DNA from: Conchocele bisecta | Lineage: Eukaryota > Mollusca > Bivalvia > Lucinida > Thyasiridae | NCBI GenBank assembly: GCA_029237695.1 | Contig: CM055265.1 | Location: forward strand, 214,226,506-214,290,505 | Reading direction: 5' to 3' | DNA: 64,000 nt | Shown here: positions 1 through 14,600 of the stretch, piece by piece | Layout of the letters: each line of letters opens with the position of its first letter | How positions within the stretch are numbered: position 1 is the stretch's first letter | Translations under genes and position numbers: made by a program | The notes under the pieces: model-generated | What the model was told of the DNA's origin: nothing | What the model saw: the letters and a program-made list of their open reading frames with translations, nothing else | The model's database searches: none

Positions 1-273
1 TCATCAAGACGATTCTAAACCACTCCCAACTTGCCAATTTTGGCGAAGAAATAACGAATGTCTCCCCAAAGTCGATCAAATTACGCACCTTACTGGAGCT
101 CTGGAGATCACATATATTTTCTTGGTGTCCGGTTTAGAGAGGTTCCACTGTAGATAGCCGGTTCCTCTCGTCTGATACAAGCATACATTGTTCAGGAGGA
201 TTGAATGAGTCTGGAGATCCAGTTTGCAATAATCACATATCTAAGCCGCTGGCCCTATTGTGTCTTGTCATAT

Positions 274-940
274 AAGACATGCCATGTGATTTTGTACCTT
301 CAGACATCTGCGTAATTTCATTAAATACGTTTACAAAATTTACAATATTTTTATGCCTCACCACGATAGTGGAGCCTGGAGGGGGAATTTAGTGTTACCG
401 TTGTTCGTCCTTCGCGTCACATCCGTCCGTCACCAACCTTGTAAGTCGTAAAACTTTTAAACCGTACTAGCTACAGACCTGAAACTTGGTGTGTAGCTTC
501 CTTATGATGAGTAGATGCGCAAAGTTTATTTCGATTTTTGATTCGACCCCGGGGTCATGGATTATCTCCCCCTTTTTGACATAGAATTTTCCAATTTTGG
601 CTTGTATGACGTAAAACTTTTAAACCGTAATAGTTACAGACCTGAAACTTGGTATGTAGCTTCCTTATGATGAGTAGATGTGCAAACTTTGTTTCAATTT
701 TTTATTATCTCCCCTTTTGGAATTGTAATTTTGCCTCGTTTATTATCAAAGCGGTATGTGGGGCATCCGTGTTCACATTTTCTAGTTCATAAATGAAGTA
801 AAAAGGGTACATGCAGAATATAACAAATTTTGTCAACTTTTCATATCATTTACGGAAAATATTGAAAGTTTTGTATTTGTAAATGTATTTCATGAAATTA
901 CTCAGATGTCCGAAGGTAAAAAATCACATGGCATGTCTTG
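274..940. mobile_element. Foldback element family A (copy 1, disrupted)
   Basis: Ends GACATGCCATGTGATTTTGT and its reverse complement. Arms pair over about 80 bp each. Interrupted by the pearl-like element at 352-790. Confidence 0.75.
352..790 (+). mobile_element. Pearl/HINE-like element nested in a foldback element
   Basis: Starts TTTTTATGCCTCACCACG, has a CGTCCGTC stretch and two tandem core units (TAAAACTTTTAAACCG ... CTGAAACTTGGT), and ends GTGGGGCATCCGTGTTC. It sits inside a palindromic element (274-940). Architecture matches bivalve pearl elements. Confidence 0.6.
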
Positions 941-1082
941 TATCTACGCGTCTGACCCTATTGTTCCATGTCATACGGGACTGGAGGAATGGCATTTAAG
1001 CATAAATGCTTAACAGCCCTAGCAAATGATGAATAGACTAGCCACAAATTTGATAAGCCCCATTAACCAGTCAGTCACATTT

Positions 1083-1308
1083 GAGACACGCCATGTGATT
1101 TTTGTACCTTCGGACATCTGCGTAATTTCATGAAATGCGTTTACAAAATTTACAATATTTTCCAGAAATAGCGTCAGAAGTTGAAAGTACATGCGGAATA
1201 TAATTTTTTCAACTTTTGACTTTATTTATGAAACATTGTAAATTTTGTAAATGTATTTAATGAAAGTACGCACATGTCCGACGGTACAAAATCGCATGGC
1301 GTGTCTCG
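1083..1308. mobile_element. Foldback element family A (copy 2)
   Basis: GAGACACGCCATGTGATTTT at the left and GGTACAAAATCGCATGGCGT at the right, almost fully self-complementary. Confidence 0.8.
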
Positions 1309-1609
1309 TATATGTCCCGTCTCGTGTCTACAGGTGGCCTTGGTGACGGGATGTTATCACGGCGATCGGCGTCCGTCTGTCAGAACAACTTCCTGGGAAA
1401 GGTACGTCCATGACTGTGACTAGGCAATATTCCCCCCACCCCCCCCCCCCCCCGCTGTTCAGATGTGCCACAGTGTAGGCCATATGGCTTATTTATGATC
1501 TACATGTGATCTACAATTGTAATCGACCACACATCCCATCTATCACATGTTTGTTCAATAAACTACTGTTGCATAAATCACATCAAGCAAAGTGCTAAAG
1601 AAACATAGA

Positions 1610-2276
1610 GTGGAACCCATCTAAACTGGACACCCTGCGATGTAATTCAGGTATAGTGGCACCTCTCTAAACTGGATACCCTGGGAGGTCCCCAGTGGGA
1701 CCTCTCTAAACAGGACACCCTGGGAGGTCCCCCTAAACAGGACACCCTGGGAGGTCCCCAGTGGAACCTCTCTAAACAGGACACCCTGGGAGGTCCCCAG
1801 TGGAACCTCTCTAAACAGGACACCCTGGGAGGTCCCCAGTGGAACCTCTCTAAATCGGACACCCTGGGAGGTCCCCAGTGGAACCTCTCTAAATAGGACA
1901 CCCTGGGAGGTCCCCAGTGGAACCTCACTAAAGCAGACACCCTGGGAGGTCCCCAGTGGAACCTCTCTAAACAGGACACCCTGGGAGGTCCCCAGTGGAA
2001 CCTCTCTAAACCGGACACCCTGGGAGGTCCCCAGTGGAACCTCTCTAAACAGGACACCCTGGGAGGTCCCCAGTGGAACCTCTCTAAACAGGACACCCTG
2101 GGAGGTCCCCAGTGGAACCTCTCTAAACCGGGCACCCTGGGTGGTCCCCAGTGGAACCTCGCTAAACCGGACACCCTGGGAGGTCCCCAGTGGAACCTCT
2201 CTAAACAGGACACCCTGGGAGGTCCCCAGTGGAACCTCTCTAAACCGGACACCCTGGGAGGTCCACTGTAATTCAG
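1610..2276 (-). repeat. 39-bp minisatellite, ~16 copies
   Basis: Unit AACCTCTCTAAACAGGACAC + CCTGGGAGGTCCCCAGTGG. The period is a multiple of three and the unit has no stop in several frames, so long spurious ORFs arise. Both flanks carry a TGTAATTCAGG string. A single related copy lies at about 130-168. Confidence 0.92.
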
Positions 2277-2605
2277 GCACATGAATAATCCAAGACAGAA
2301 GTGATGTGGCGGTGTTTGCAATCATGAACAGACACTGTCCTGTGAGATGATTTACAAACTTGAAATGGTGTAGAGAGGTTGCACTGTACATTAAGATAGT
2401 GAGCCATCTAGAACCCAGCTGTCACTCGTTCGATGTCCTTGTGTGGTAACTGGGGAAGAGACGCTTCCACTTACACTAAAATGTATTGCAATAGAATACA
2501 ATAAGCTTGTGAAGCATACATTTAATGTAAAAAGTAATGCAAAATAAACTTGTAAAGTCCAACCTTGATTTCATTAATCAGTTTGTCCTGTATGCCGTGT
2601 TACAG

Positions 2606-2689
2606 TCGACACGTCGGCGAGTCAGCGAGATTGCTTTACCGAAGGTGCTGGGTGGGGCCGGGGCTATACTACACCCCTCCGCCTCCATG
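2606..2689 (+). CDS. Unidentified gene, candidate exon
   Basis: 84 nt open in phase 0 between acceptor GTGTTACAG and donor ATG|GTATGT. Encodes STRRRVSEIALPK then a Gly/Ala-rich stretch (LGGAGAILHPSASM). Base composition rises sharply in GC against its surroundings. The acceptor-side string TTTGTCCTGTATGCCGTG recurs at about 3099. Confidence 0.45.
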
Positions 2690-5600
2690 GTATGTATACC
2701 CCGCACCTCACACTGTATAACATCAGGTCACTGTCACCAGAAACACGGCTACATGGGATGGCGTCGATGAAACAAGACAAAGGATTCTGCTATTTAAGCC
2801 TTTCAACCCCACAGGCCATAACTCCAATATTTACAAAAACTGTAGATCTTGATGAGCCGGCTCATGACGAGCCGTCTCATCAGGATCTGCAGTGTTTGCC
2901 AGTATTTAAATTTTTATTGATACACACCCCTTTTCGAATGAATGGAATAGTCAAAAAAATATAATAGCACAGTCCATGTGAGATATTCAAAGGTGTAAGG
3001 GTTAAGCTTCAATATTAATAGTCATTGATTTTGTCATCTATAATACGAGGTGGATTTAATGTATGTGTATACCCTGACCAGACTGCCCTCTGAATTTGTC
3101 CTGTATGCCGTGACACTGACACTGACACTGAATTATTTTCTAGCGTACATGTTCACATTTACAGTCCAAATTTGAGACCAACCATATAGCCGTGTTTTGT
3201 GAGGTAATTTGAAGGCAGATGCATGTCATTATAGTATACTCCAGAACTTGTATATAAACAGAGGTGGGAATTTTCAGGATATATCCTGAAATCAGGATTT
3301 GAGGTTCCTGATAATTGCAGAAAAATACTAATGTTTCAACATGGGCAAAACACTTTTACGCATTTGTGGATGCAAAAATATGTTTTTGGAACTGTTCCCA
3401 CCCCTGATCAAGTTAATTAGTGTGTAATTGCATGCAACTTTAATATAGACGAGTGTTGGAGAGGATCGTCACCGTGTTTATAGATATACTCCCCCACCTC
3501 CCCTTCCCCCTTGTTCCCTTCACTGTTGGTAGCCGTTACTGTTATGCGTGTAATGTGCTTCCATTTTATAGTACATGTAGTAAATTTTTTTTTAAATAAA
3601 ATGAAGCAAATGACAAAGATTATATGCAGTTGTGCATCTCCATGCCTATACCCCCGTGCCTATACATTTCACTGTCCATGAAGAATAATAATACAATGTA
3701 CCTGCTGTGCAATAAAACATTGCTGCTATATTTAAGGAATAAAACCATGGGCTGTTGTGTTTACTGTAGTTTGAAAAACAGTTGGTATGTTTAAAGTGCA
3801 TGGAGTCCAAAGGACTCCGCAAACTTTAAACAGACCATTGTTTTTCATACTACAGTAAACACTGCCCATGGTTTTATTACTTATATATACACTGCATTTT
3901 CGGATAGTTTCAAAGATGTAAATAACCAAATACGGAGTTAAAATTGGGAATCTTATTGTTTAACGTCATTTTTTCGCAATTCATGGAACAGTGACGTTGC
4001 CGGTCAATAGTGTGACATTATTGACAACGACGTTGCACGTCATGTATTTTAATTACGTCAAACAAACTAACGAATCAACGTCACGCGACGTCACGTGGGG
4101 CTAATGTAATGTACTGGGATATAAACGCAATACGTTGAATGGATGTTTCCATTATGAGTGTAAATATTTGCCATTGTACAATGATCCAACAAACCTGTGA
4201 AATGGGGAAAAGCTCTACTCGGTTTAGTGTGGCAGCAATTTAATCCAAGACTCGTAACTGGTAGCATCATTACTGTTTCCTAACTTTAACCCTTTCACCC
4301 CTAAGTAACTGGAGTGGATTTGTATATGTTAATTTATGGACCAATCCAATTGTCACAAAATGATTTTCTGACATTCATTTTGTTCTAAAAAATGTGAAAA
4401 TTACTTGCAAAAAGTGCAGATCCTGATGAGACGGCTCGTCATGAGCCGGCTCATCTGGATCTACACGTTTTGCCAATAGCACTCCCTATACAGGTCTGTG
4501 AGTCTACTCCTGTGATGTTGAAAGGGTTAATGTTGTTTCGTGGGTGGTATCATGACCATATAGAGTTACTGCAACATGATTATATATCAGCTTCACTCAT
4601 AACTGAATCAACTGATGTATTGTATTTAGAAAACATTGTGTATGTTTACATAAATGAACAGATGAGCAAATGTTCAATTCATGAAATATATGCAACAGCT
4701 AAATGAGAAAAATGACAATTATAGCATTTTCCAACGTTTCCATGTCTCTGTATTTTGAACTTGTAAACTGAACACAATGGTATTGTGTGGTTTATGAGTT
4801 TCGTGCCTGAATATACAATTCAATATAGGATAGTCAGTTACTAACAGTAGCTGTACATGTGCTCTTCACTGGCAGAGCTTAGGCTTTGGGCCTTTAACCA
4901 TTAGACTGCTGAGCACGAAAATTGTCGTCTGCTGTTGCTTTGTATTTTGCCTTCATTCTCAATAAAAACATGGTTTGACAGCACTTAGAATCATTTCCAT
5001 TGGAAATGATTCTAAAATGCAGTCAAAGCATGTTTTTGATGAGAAAAATAAAAAATAAAAAATAAACAGCAGACGACAAAATTTAATTCAGCAGTGTAAA
5101 GGTTAATGCTTGCTATTTTCTACAGTATAGTATTAACACCACTTCTTCCCCACCCCATTTTCCCCACCCCATATGTCTTCACAGTGATTGTTTGATATTT
5201 GTTTCTAGTGCTGATTCAGATTTATCCCCACGCTGTCTTGGAAACATGTAAGAGGTTGTTATTGTGCCGTTCCTGTACACTGTGTCTTGTAAACTGAAGG
5301 ACACATGTATTGATGCAATTTACTTTTGACACATTCTGCCTCCAGGTTTTTTGTCTCACTTTGCTTAAGTTTTATGTGGGTTTTCTTTTTCGAATCCTAT
5401 ACATATTTTATGTGTGAAACGTGTTCCCAGATCGGATATTGGATGTCCTGAAGCATGTGTTTGGCATCGTTAGGGAAGTGGCATAGCGTTGGAACTTCAT
5501 TTTTGTCGAGCCCACTCGCGGAAAGCGAGACATAGTGATCACAATGACGTCCGGGTGTCTGTGCGTCCATCCATTTGTAGGAACGTCCGTCCGTCCGAAA

Positions 5601-8600
5601 TCTGCATTGAAGTTTTTAAATACCTGATATCTCTGCAGTCCTAAGTCACATTGACTTGAAACTTCATATGCTTATTAGTCATGATCCATATATTCATGCT
5701 GTATCCCACTCATGTGGCCCCTGTGCCCAAGGTCAAGGTCAAATGACTTAGAAGTTTGCGTTCCGAAATCTGCGTTAAAGTTTTCAAATACCTTATATCT
5801 CTGCAGTCCTAAGTCACATTGACTTGAAACTTCATATGCTTATTAGTCATGATCCATATATTCATTCTGTGTCCCACTCATGCGGCCCCTGTGCCCCTGT
5901 GCCCATATGTCCAGGTCAAATGACTTAGAAGTTTGCGTTAAAGTTTCTGTCAAAATTTGCGTTAAAGTTTTCACATACCTACTATCTCTGTAACCGTAAG
6001 TCAGATTTGCTTGAAACTTTGTATGCTTATTGGGCATCAAACTTCAAATAAATACACTCTGAGACCATCGAATGCCTCGGCGGGCTCGACATGCAGGCTG
6101 CGGCCATCCTCGTATTAGTATCTGATCCTCTGGCGACAATTGTCATGTGTATATTTCTTGAGGAAAAAAAATAAACAAAATACGAAATTTGTTTTTCACA
6201 TTCATATGATTAAACAATCAGGAATGGTACTAAACTTGGAACACGCCTGGCTCCGGCCATTGTAGCTGTGGCATATGACATATAGAGGTATTACATGAGT
6301 GATCATGTAGTATGATATGTATTATGTACCCAGAAAAATTTATCCAAAAATACTCCAGTCTCATTGTAGCTTGTTTCTCTTGACATCTACTCGTGTATTA
6401 TGAACATATTTCAGTCAGTAGATTGTCTAACCTGTTTTCCCAGCCATCTAACCTTGTAGTATGAGCATATTCCATTAGAGTAGATGGCGCGCCAGTTTGC
6501 CATTCACCAAGTGTGCCCTGCATGTTATCTAGGACTGCGTTCCCAATCTGGAGGCCCGCTACCTCAGTCGCGCGCCCTCCTTGCGGGCAGATAACTCCGT
6601 GGACGAGGAGGAGGTAGAGTATACAGCGCCCATATTATTGTCGCCCCCTACACCCCACCCGCCCGCCGTCTCTGTGTGATCCCGCTGCTGGTCGCGCTAC
6701 TCTTGTTTGTACATTGTACGATCCACTGCTTGTTACCACTTACACGGTGCTGTTCGAATTGTTAACCTTTTACATTCGGGGAATACACTTTTTAGCATAT
6801 GGAAATTTTGAAATATTATTTCTTAATTCTCAACGAAAGCATATGTTGTGACCACTCATTTGAACCGTCTCAACGAGACGGTTCAAATGGTGGTCACAAC
6901 ATATACTTCTGATGCAAAATAAAGAAACTGAACCACAAAAATATCATTATTGTCTCATCATTCAGGATGGGAGATAAAGTGACAGGAACCACGTATTTGA
7001 GATAATTCTGAGTACGGTATATAAAAAGTGTTTCCAGCACAAATTCCGGCTGCTACTGTACATTTGAAACAAAAGACACTATTTTTCATGCCGGATTTCT
7101 TAATTCAATCCGGGCGTATCTGGATATAGGTCTTGTCCTTTTGATGGTCAATGTTAGTGACCAATGACGTATTACAGTTTGTACAAATCATGGTCGGTGC
7201 CACTGCCTGCAGCTTCGACAATGTGCTTTGTGTTGCCAAGATATGTCGCTCTGATACTGTGAATATGATACATATACATGTATACTGCTTTGTTAGTTGA
7301 ATGTACTCGCGTATGGTCATCTAATTCACTGGCTTTGTCAATACTCTTGCTTTCTGCTTTGCTACATGCGAGATGATGTTTATTTCTATCGCTAGTTTGT
7401 GTACTAGTTCGTTGTCCAGAAATGTTTTCAGAAACACGATACATGTATATTTATTTACCTGTATACAGTATATTAGGTAACAATATCAATTTAGAATAGT
7501 GGAATCTAATCTCCATAATAGTTTCATCCTGTTTGCTTTAACTAGTTTTAAGGGTTAACTCTGTATAAAGCTGTATGAGAGCAGACCAGATGGCCGTTTC
7601 ACTAAACTTTGTACAACTAAAATGTTCATAAGTGCAAATTTAGGATCGTCTGTAAATTTAAATTGATGAATTTACATTTATTGAGCATATGCAGCCTATG
7701 CTCAATAAATGTAAATCCAATAATTGTTCACAAGAAAACATTGTTGATGTGAAATTTACAGATTATCATAAGTTTGCACTGACACACATTTTAGTCATAC
7801 AAAATTTTGTGAAACGGCCCCCAGTTCCTATACTTGCCAAATATAAGCCCCATGTTCTGATGACGTGTGACGTAGTTGTGGCATACATGTACACTTGTAG
7901 ACTGGGCTGTTGCTCTTCTTACTGGAGGTACAGTACCATGTTGGGTCTCCGTTACATTGTTACATCGTTGCATTGTTACTGTTCTTTCGACATCTGCCTA
8001 ATTTCAGGAAATATGTTCACACAATTATCTGTAAATGGCGTAAAATGTTGATTAAACTTTCAGAGTACATGCGGAATTATTAAAATTTTGTCCAAAAACA
8101 TATATTGTAAATTTTGTAAACGTATTTAATGACCGAAGGTACAAAATCCCATGGCGTGTCTCATAACAATCTTTGGAAAAGATGAAACATTCTGTCAGGT
8201 TTAATCTTCAAACAAGTCTGTTGAAACTTCATTAATGTCTTGATTCCAGTGTGAGTAGAAACTCTGGATCAGTTATAAGGACTATAATGGAAATATTAAG
8301 AAAACAAAACAACAAATACATGTTTTTATTTGCCACCCTTTAAGGGTTCAGTCCAGCCCCAATTTACAAACCAACTGTGATTACCTATGAATGAGTGGTA
8401 TGTATTTTATGTGAAATGATGTAACTCAACATGTAGATGACATGCAGTTAAGTGCCATTTTACAGCAACAAATTTTTTTGTAACTATAAAAAATGTATGG
8501 TCATTAAATGTATTGTATGCCACAGGTGAGTCTCGGACCTAGGAATGAAATAATGGCCCATTGAAACAGTTACCCCACCCACAGAAGTCATCTTATACAT

Positions 8601-11600
8601 GAAATGTGGTGTTTGCATGAACCTGAACCTAAAACAATGGTTCTACTATGTTGGCCATACTTGTAAATATCCTATACCATGTACAAGGCGGGGTGTCACA
8701 TTTTTCAATGAGCCATTTTTATGCCACCGGGTTTCGAAGAAACGGGTGGCATATAGTGTTTGGACCGTCGTCTGTCCGTCCGTCTGTCCGGGCACACATT
8801 AGGGTACTTATGTGGCTAACTCCACAGGGTTATGGACTTGGTAAAGGATAGGGTTGGTTACAATTAGCCACCTAAAAAATCGTTTTATGTGGCTAAAAAT
8901 CGTTTTATGTGGCTAATATTTAACATGTGATAAGCCACATAAGTATAGTACTGTAAGAACGTCCGTCTGTCCGTCCGTCCGTCCGTCCGTCACACTTTTC
9001 GGTTAACCACTTTGTCACAGTTTCTCAAATTTCTGTTAACCACTTTGTCACAGTTTCTCAAATATGCTGCAGGTGGCATCCGCGTTCGACGTATACATTT
9101 CTTGTTGTTTTTGTCATGTGGCTGTGTCTGGAGAAATGGGGCTTATGGGATTTGTGACCAATGTAGCTCCTGATCAAATAGCACACTCCTGTAGTCTGAT
9201 AACGATCAATATGGCTTGTTAGAAACATGACAGGTGTTTCATTGATGGAATGGCGAACAGTACCAATCCTGATCAGACTGTGCGGATGCACAGGCTGATC
9301 TGGATCTACACTGGTCGCATAACCCATTTCTCCCGTCACAGCCACATATGTCCGAGTATTTCGCTTGTATTTGTTTGATTCTGGCCCATTAGAGTACACT
9401 ATATATTATAGATTGCTTTTACTGCCGTTTACTTTATGATTACCTTCATGATTTGTGTTGTTATATTGTTCAGTCAGCTTGTAGTTGTATATTATTACTT
9501 ATTCTGTATCAATCAGTAGTCTCCATGTTCTCATTATTTGCCAGTTTATTTCACAATTTCCCATTTTGACTTTTCTGATTCGACTCTTCTCTGTAGAATG
9601 TTCCATTAATAAGAAAAGGGGGAATGTTGTATTACAATTTGTTTTCTGCTGTTTATTTTTTAATTTACATTTTTCTCATCAAAACCATGTTTTGAGAACA
9701 CTTTAAATGATTATAAAGTGCTGCCAGATCATGTTTTGATTGAGAAAGAAGACGAAACATAAATCTACAGCAGACGACAATTTACGTTTCCCGCAGTGGA
9801 AAATCCTAAATATTTTCTTTATATCAGCTCAAATATATGTTGTGACCTCCATTTGAACAGTTCAAATAAGTGGTCACAACATATAATTTCATTGAGAAAT
9901 AATAAAAATAAAATATTTTTAAAATTTCATACCTGAAAGGTATATTCGGAAAGGAATGGGTTAAGCATGGTTGTGTTGGCACATACATAGTCCATGTAGG
10001 ATATGAGAACTGGCAGATGATGTTCCATTGATAGCGACTGGCTCATGTAGGCTTGAGCATCCGCTGGCTACAGAATGACAACTAAATACATTGTGTGTCG
10101 TCATCAGTAACAGCATACATATACATTTATTATGCGCCCTATGCAATAGCAAGGGGATCATATTGCGTTGCAACTAAACAGTTCGTAAGTGCAAAATGTT
10201 TATAGTCTGTAAATTTACATTACCAATTTTCTTTGTAAACAATTATTGGATTTACATTTATTGAGCATAGGCTGCATATGCCTATGCTGAATAAATGTAA
10301 GTCCATCAATTGAAATTTACAGACGATCCTAAATTTGCACTTACAAACATTTTAGTCGTACGAAGTTTAGTGAAGTTTAGTGAAACTGGCCCCAGTATGC
10401 CACGGGTATGCCATGTTTTACAATCATAATGTCTAGTTAAAATACTGTGAACATTATATGCTAATGTGCCTTTTTCTGCCGCCGGTCTCGGTAGAGCTGG
10501 TAGACATATAATGTTTAGACTGTGTCTCCGTGAGTCCGGTTAAGAAGTTTGCCGGAATTCCTCCAATCTGCTAACTGGGGTATTTGTGTGCTGACTGGCC
10601 ACATTTTCTTCTTCATAACATCCGAGTTAATAGTCATTCTTCTATAATATTGATGGTCAAGGGAAATAACTCTAGGCTGTAAATATGAATATTTTGCCAT
10701 TTGTTGTCATTCCGTTATCATGCTAGTCCATGTGATCATAGTAATGCATATTGTTATTGTGGCTGTGAATAGAGAAATGGGGCTTATGGGATTTGTGACC
10801 AGTGTAGCTCCTGATCAAATAGCTCACTCGTATAACCTGATAACAATCTATGTTCTTTGTTATAAACATGACAGGTTTTTATACGACCAAAAAAACGGTC
10901 TGTATTATGTTTTACCGCGGGGCGGCGGAGTGGCGGGGCGGGCGGGCGAGCAGCGGACAGAAAAACTGCATAGTTTGTGTACACAACTCCTCCGAAACCG
11001 TTCAGTCGATCGTTCTGAAACTATACACACGTCTTCTACACATATTGAAGATGTGCACCTTGGTGTTTTTATGCCGAAAAAATATCACCTTTTTAACTTA
11101 GCCACTGTTTCTACATTTTTCTATACAATTCTATATCGGGTACAGAGTTTGTGTACACAACTCCTCTGAAACCGTTCAGTCGATCGATCTGAAACTATAC
11201 ACACGTCTTCTACACATATTGACCAATTGTATCCAATTCTATATCATTTCTACTTTACACATCTTTGCCTAAATTAGTATACATGTTTAGCACAACGAGA
11301 TGAAGAAATAATGCTATAGAGTTTCAAATTCTCATTAATGTTTCTTGCCTTGGTGACAGCTTCACATTTCTGCATCTTCGCTGTCTGGCCCATATTCGAC
11401 GGGCGTATTTTGTGACATACGGCACTCTTGTTCATTGATTCATTGTCGCAAAACACATAAGCCCATTTCCTCCAGTCACAGCCACATAGTAACATATTAT
11501 TGCAGTGGCTTAGTCAGGTGGTGCAAGGGGTGCAAACTCTCCTCCGAAAATTTGGTCACATGTGCATTTTTTCTTAACTTAAGTTTTTCTCTGAGAGAAA

Positions 11601-14600
11601 TCATTACAATGTATGAGACACGCCATGTGATTTTGTACCTTTGGATATCTGCATAATACGTTTACAAAATAGTCAAAAGTTGATGAGACTTTCTGGAATA
11701 TACCGCATGTACTCTGAACATTTTGTCAACTTCTGACGCCATTTACAGAAAATATTTTTGTAAACATATTTCATGAAATTACGCAGTTGTACAAAATCAC
11801 ATGGCGTGACGTCTCATATGTGAAATTATAGCTTTAAAATCACTATATGGTAATTGAGGAAATTTATGTAGAAATCAATATGTTTTTCCGCGGAATGATG
11901 CTCCAGCACCCATGTCCAAACCTGTATGTAGCCTATTTCACCAACATTGCAAAGCATGCTTATCTAGCAAAGTATACTTTGAGGGAGTAATCTTTTATTT
12001 TTCCCAAAATGCATTATGTCATATAGAACTAACGACTGCATATATTTGATGATTAAAAGTATGCAGAATTATTATACTGAATTTATTACATTATCACAGC
12101 CAAAATGGCTGTGATAATGTAATAAATTCAGTATAATAAAAATTAATAAATTTATCCTTAAATTGAAAATTTCTCCCTCAAAGTTTACTTTGCTAGATAA
12201 GTATACTTTGCAATGTTGGTGAAATAGGCTACTGATCCACAGTTCGCACCCCGTCACCTTGGCAAGCACACAACTATGCCACTTCAATGTTACATCTATA
12301 GTAGCAGTAATGCATATTGTCACGTTGCTAGCACCTGTAGTGCCTATTGTCACCATGTCACCATGTGATTGTCTCCACACAGGGAAGTAACTTACACACC
12401 GCGCACCTCGAACCTGACCCTCCACAATTCCTAGGTTGCAACTCGGACAAAGTAAGGTGCTGTTCGTGGTTTGGTGACCCCTGTGTACTGTGTGGGTGCC
12501 CTGTGTATTGTGTGGGTGCCCTATGTACTGTGTGGGTGACTGCATGTCGCGTGATTGTTTATATGTGTTTTAACCTTGGTACTGGGTATTTTGTGTATAT
12601 TTGTGACCCACCGCGATAGAAAGGGGCATTGAATTGCAGCTACTATATGCATGTCTGTCACAAGATACATTGTTCAATTTACATTTGAGACACGCCATGG
12701 GATTTTGTACCTTCGTACATACATGTATGCGTAATTTCATGAAATATGTTTACAAAATTTACAATATTTTTTTATAAATAAGTCAAAAGTTTGACAAAGT
12801 TTTCAGATCTGAAAATCTTGTCAACTTTTGATGCCATTTACAGAAAATATTGTAAATTTTGTAAACGTATTTTATGAAGTTGCGCAGTTGTACAAAGGTA
12901 CAAAATCACATGGCGTGTCTCATTTGAAGAAACATTTTTGACGCCTCTAACAAGCCTTTACATCCATAATGGGCTACCGGAGTGTGATTGGATCAAGTTG
13001 GACAACTCAATCAGTCCCTTTGTTAGTTGTGGCGGCTCACATTATGACCGTTTGTCCAATCAATGGGATCTGACAGAATGGACCAAATTATGCGTCTTAA
13101 CCATTTCACTCTTAAATAACTGGAATGGACTGTGATATGTTAACTTTTCGACCAATCCAGTCATCACAAAATGATTTTAAGACTAGGTCATTTAATATAA
13201 GAAGAGGGTGTTTTTTTTTCCTGGAAAAATATGAAAAGTACTTACAAAAGGTGCAGATCCTGATGAGACGGCTCGTTACAAGCCGGCTCATCTGGATCTA
13301 CACTGTTTACAAACATAACTGACGAGGTCTGTAGTGTTGAAAGGGGTAACCCCTTCACCCCATAATTACTGCCGTAGACTTATCTGGATCTACAGTGTTC
13401 ACAACTGATGGCTTTATGCGCTGTTGACTTGAATGCTTAATGTAAATTATTGGGAAATTGTGTGTTAAAAAAAGCAATAATTAAAACGAAGCAATATACC
13501 TTAGCATTAAATCTCAATATAACAGTTAACTACTACCGGTAGTCAGAATCATGCCTGCATGTCTGTAGCCGATTTCACCAAAATTGCAAAGTATACTTGT
13601 CTAGCAAAGTATACTTTGAGGGAGAAATTTTCAATTTAAGGATAGTTATTAATTTTTATTACTCTGAATGTATTACATTATCACAGCCATTTTGGCTGAG
13701 AAATTCAGTATAATAATTCTACATACATGTACTTTTAATCATCAAATATATGTAGTCACTAGTTCTATATGACATAATGCATTTTGGGAAAAATAAATGA
13801 TTACTCCCTCAAAGTATACTTTGCTAGATAAGTATACATGTACTTTGCAATTTTGATGAAATCGGCTACTGGTTACATCACTACAACTTTCTGATGACAT
13901 TAAATTTACCCATTCATACACCTGACTGGATATATGGCTTTATATCAATAAACACAACTACAGGTATTGTTCCAAAAGATGATTTTTTTTGTTGGTCCAT
14001 CCATGATACGGTCTGCATTATACACGGGCCCCTGCTCACTTGTCTGTTCCACGTTTTGCTGCCGACGAACATTTGGCCATTAAGCACATTAAATCGAAAA
14101 AAATATTTAAAAGTAAGTACATTTTCATCAATAATCAAAAAATCACTCCCCAAAAACAATTATTTTGATGAAATTCCATCAAATATTAATTTTATTGCGA
14201 AAAACTGATTTTCTTGTGGGAATTTAACATGGGGAGTCGATTTCCAAAAATGTTTTTGAAAAAATTTTGGAAATTGACTCCGAAACCTGGCGAGATAGCT
14301 TGTTTTTGTTTTCTTAGTTACATCATTTTCAAGCTATCTCGCCAGGTTTCGGAGTCAATTTCCAATTATTTTTTAAAAAAAGCAAATTTTTGGAAATCGA
14401 CTCCCCATGTTTTCACCATTAATATTTGCGCAATAATATTAATATTTGATGGAATTTCATCAAAATAATTGTTTTTGATGAGGGTGACTTTTTTGTTATT
14501 GATGAAAATGTTTAATAGCCAAAACTTCGTCGGCAGCAAAATGTGGAACAGACAGTAGTTCTCATTACTCGGAATGTTTTTGGTGAGACTTTCCTGCATG

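Larger units (their letters stand above)
3007..6532. other. Intron-like DNA, no further exon seen
   Basis: Apart from the hairpin at 3737 and the D, F and pearl-like copies listed, I see no coding segment. Short ORFs here lack coding composition. Confidence 0.4.

Noticed and set aside
1621..2391. Long repetitive ORFs with GTSQGVLFREVPL-type repeats
   Set aside because: They are translations of the 39-bp minisatellite, whose period is a multiple of three; open in two frames with no other coding support.
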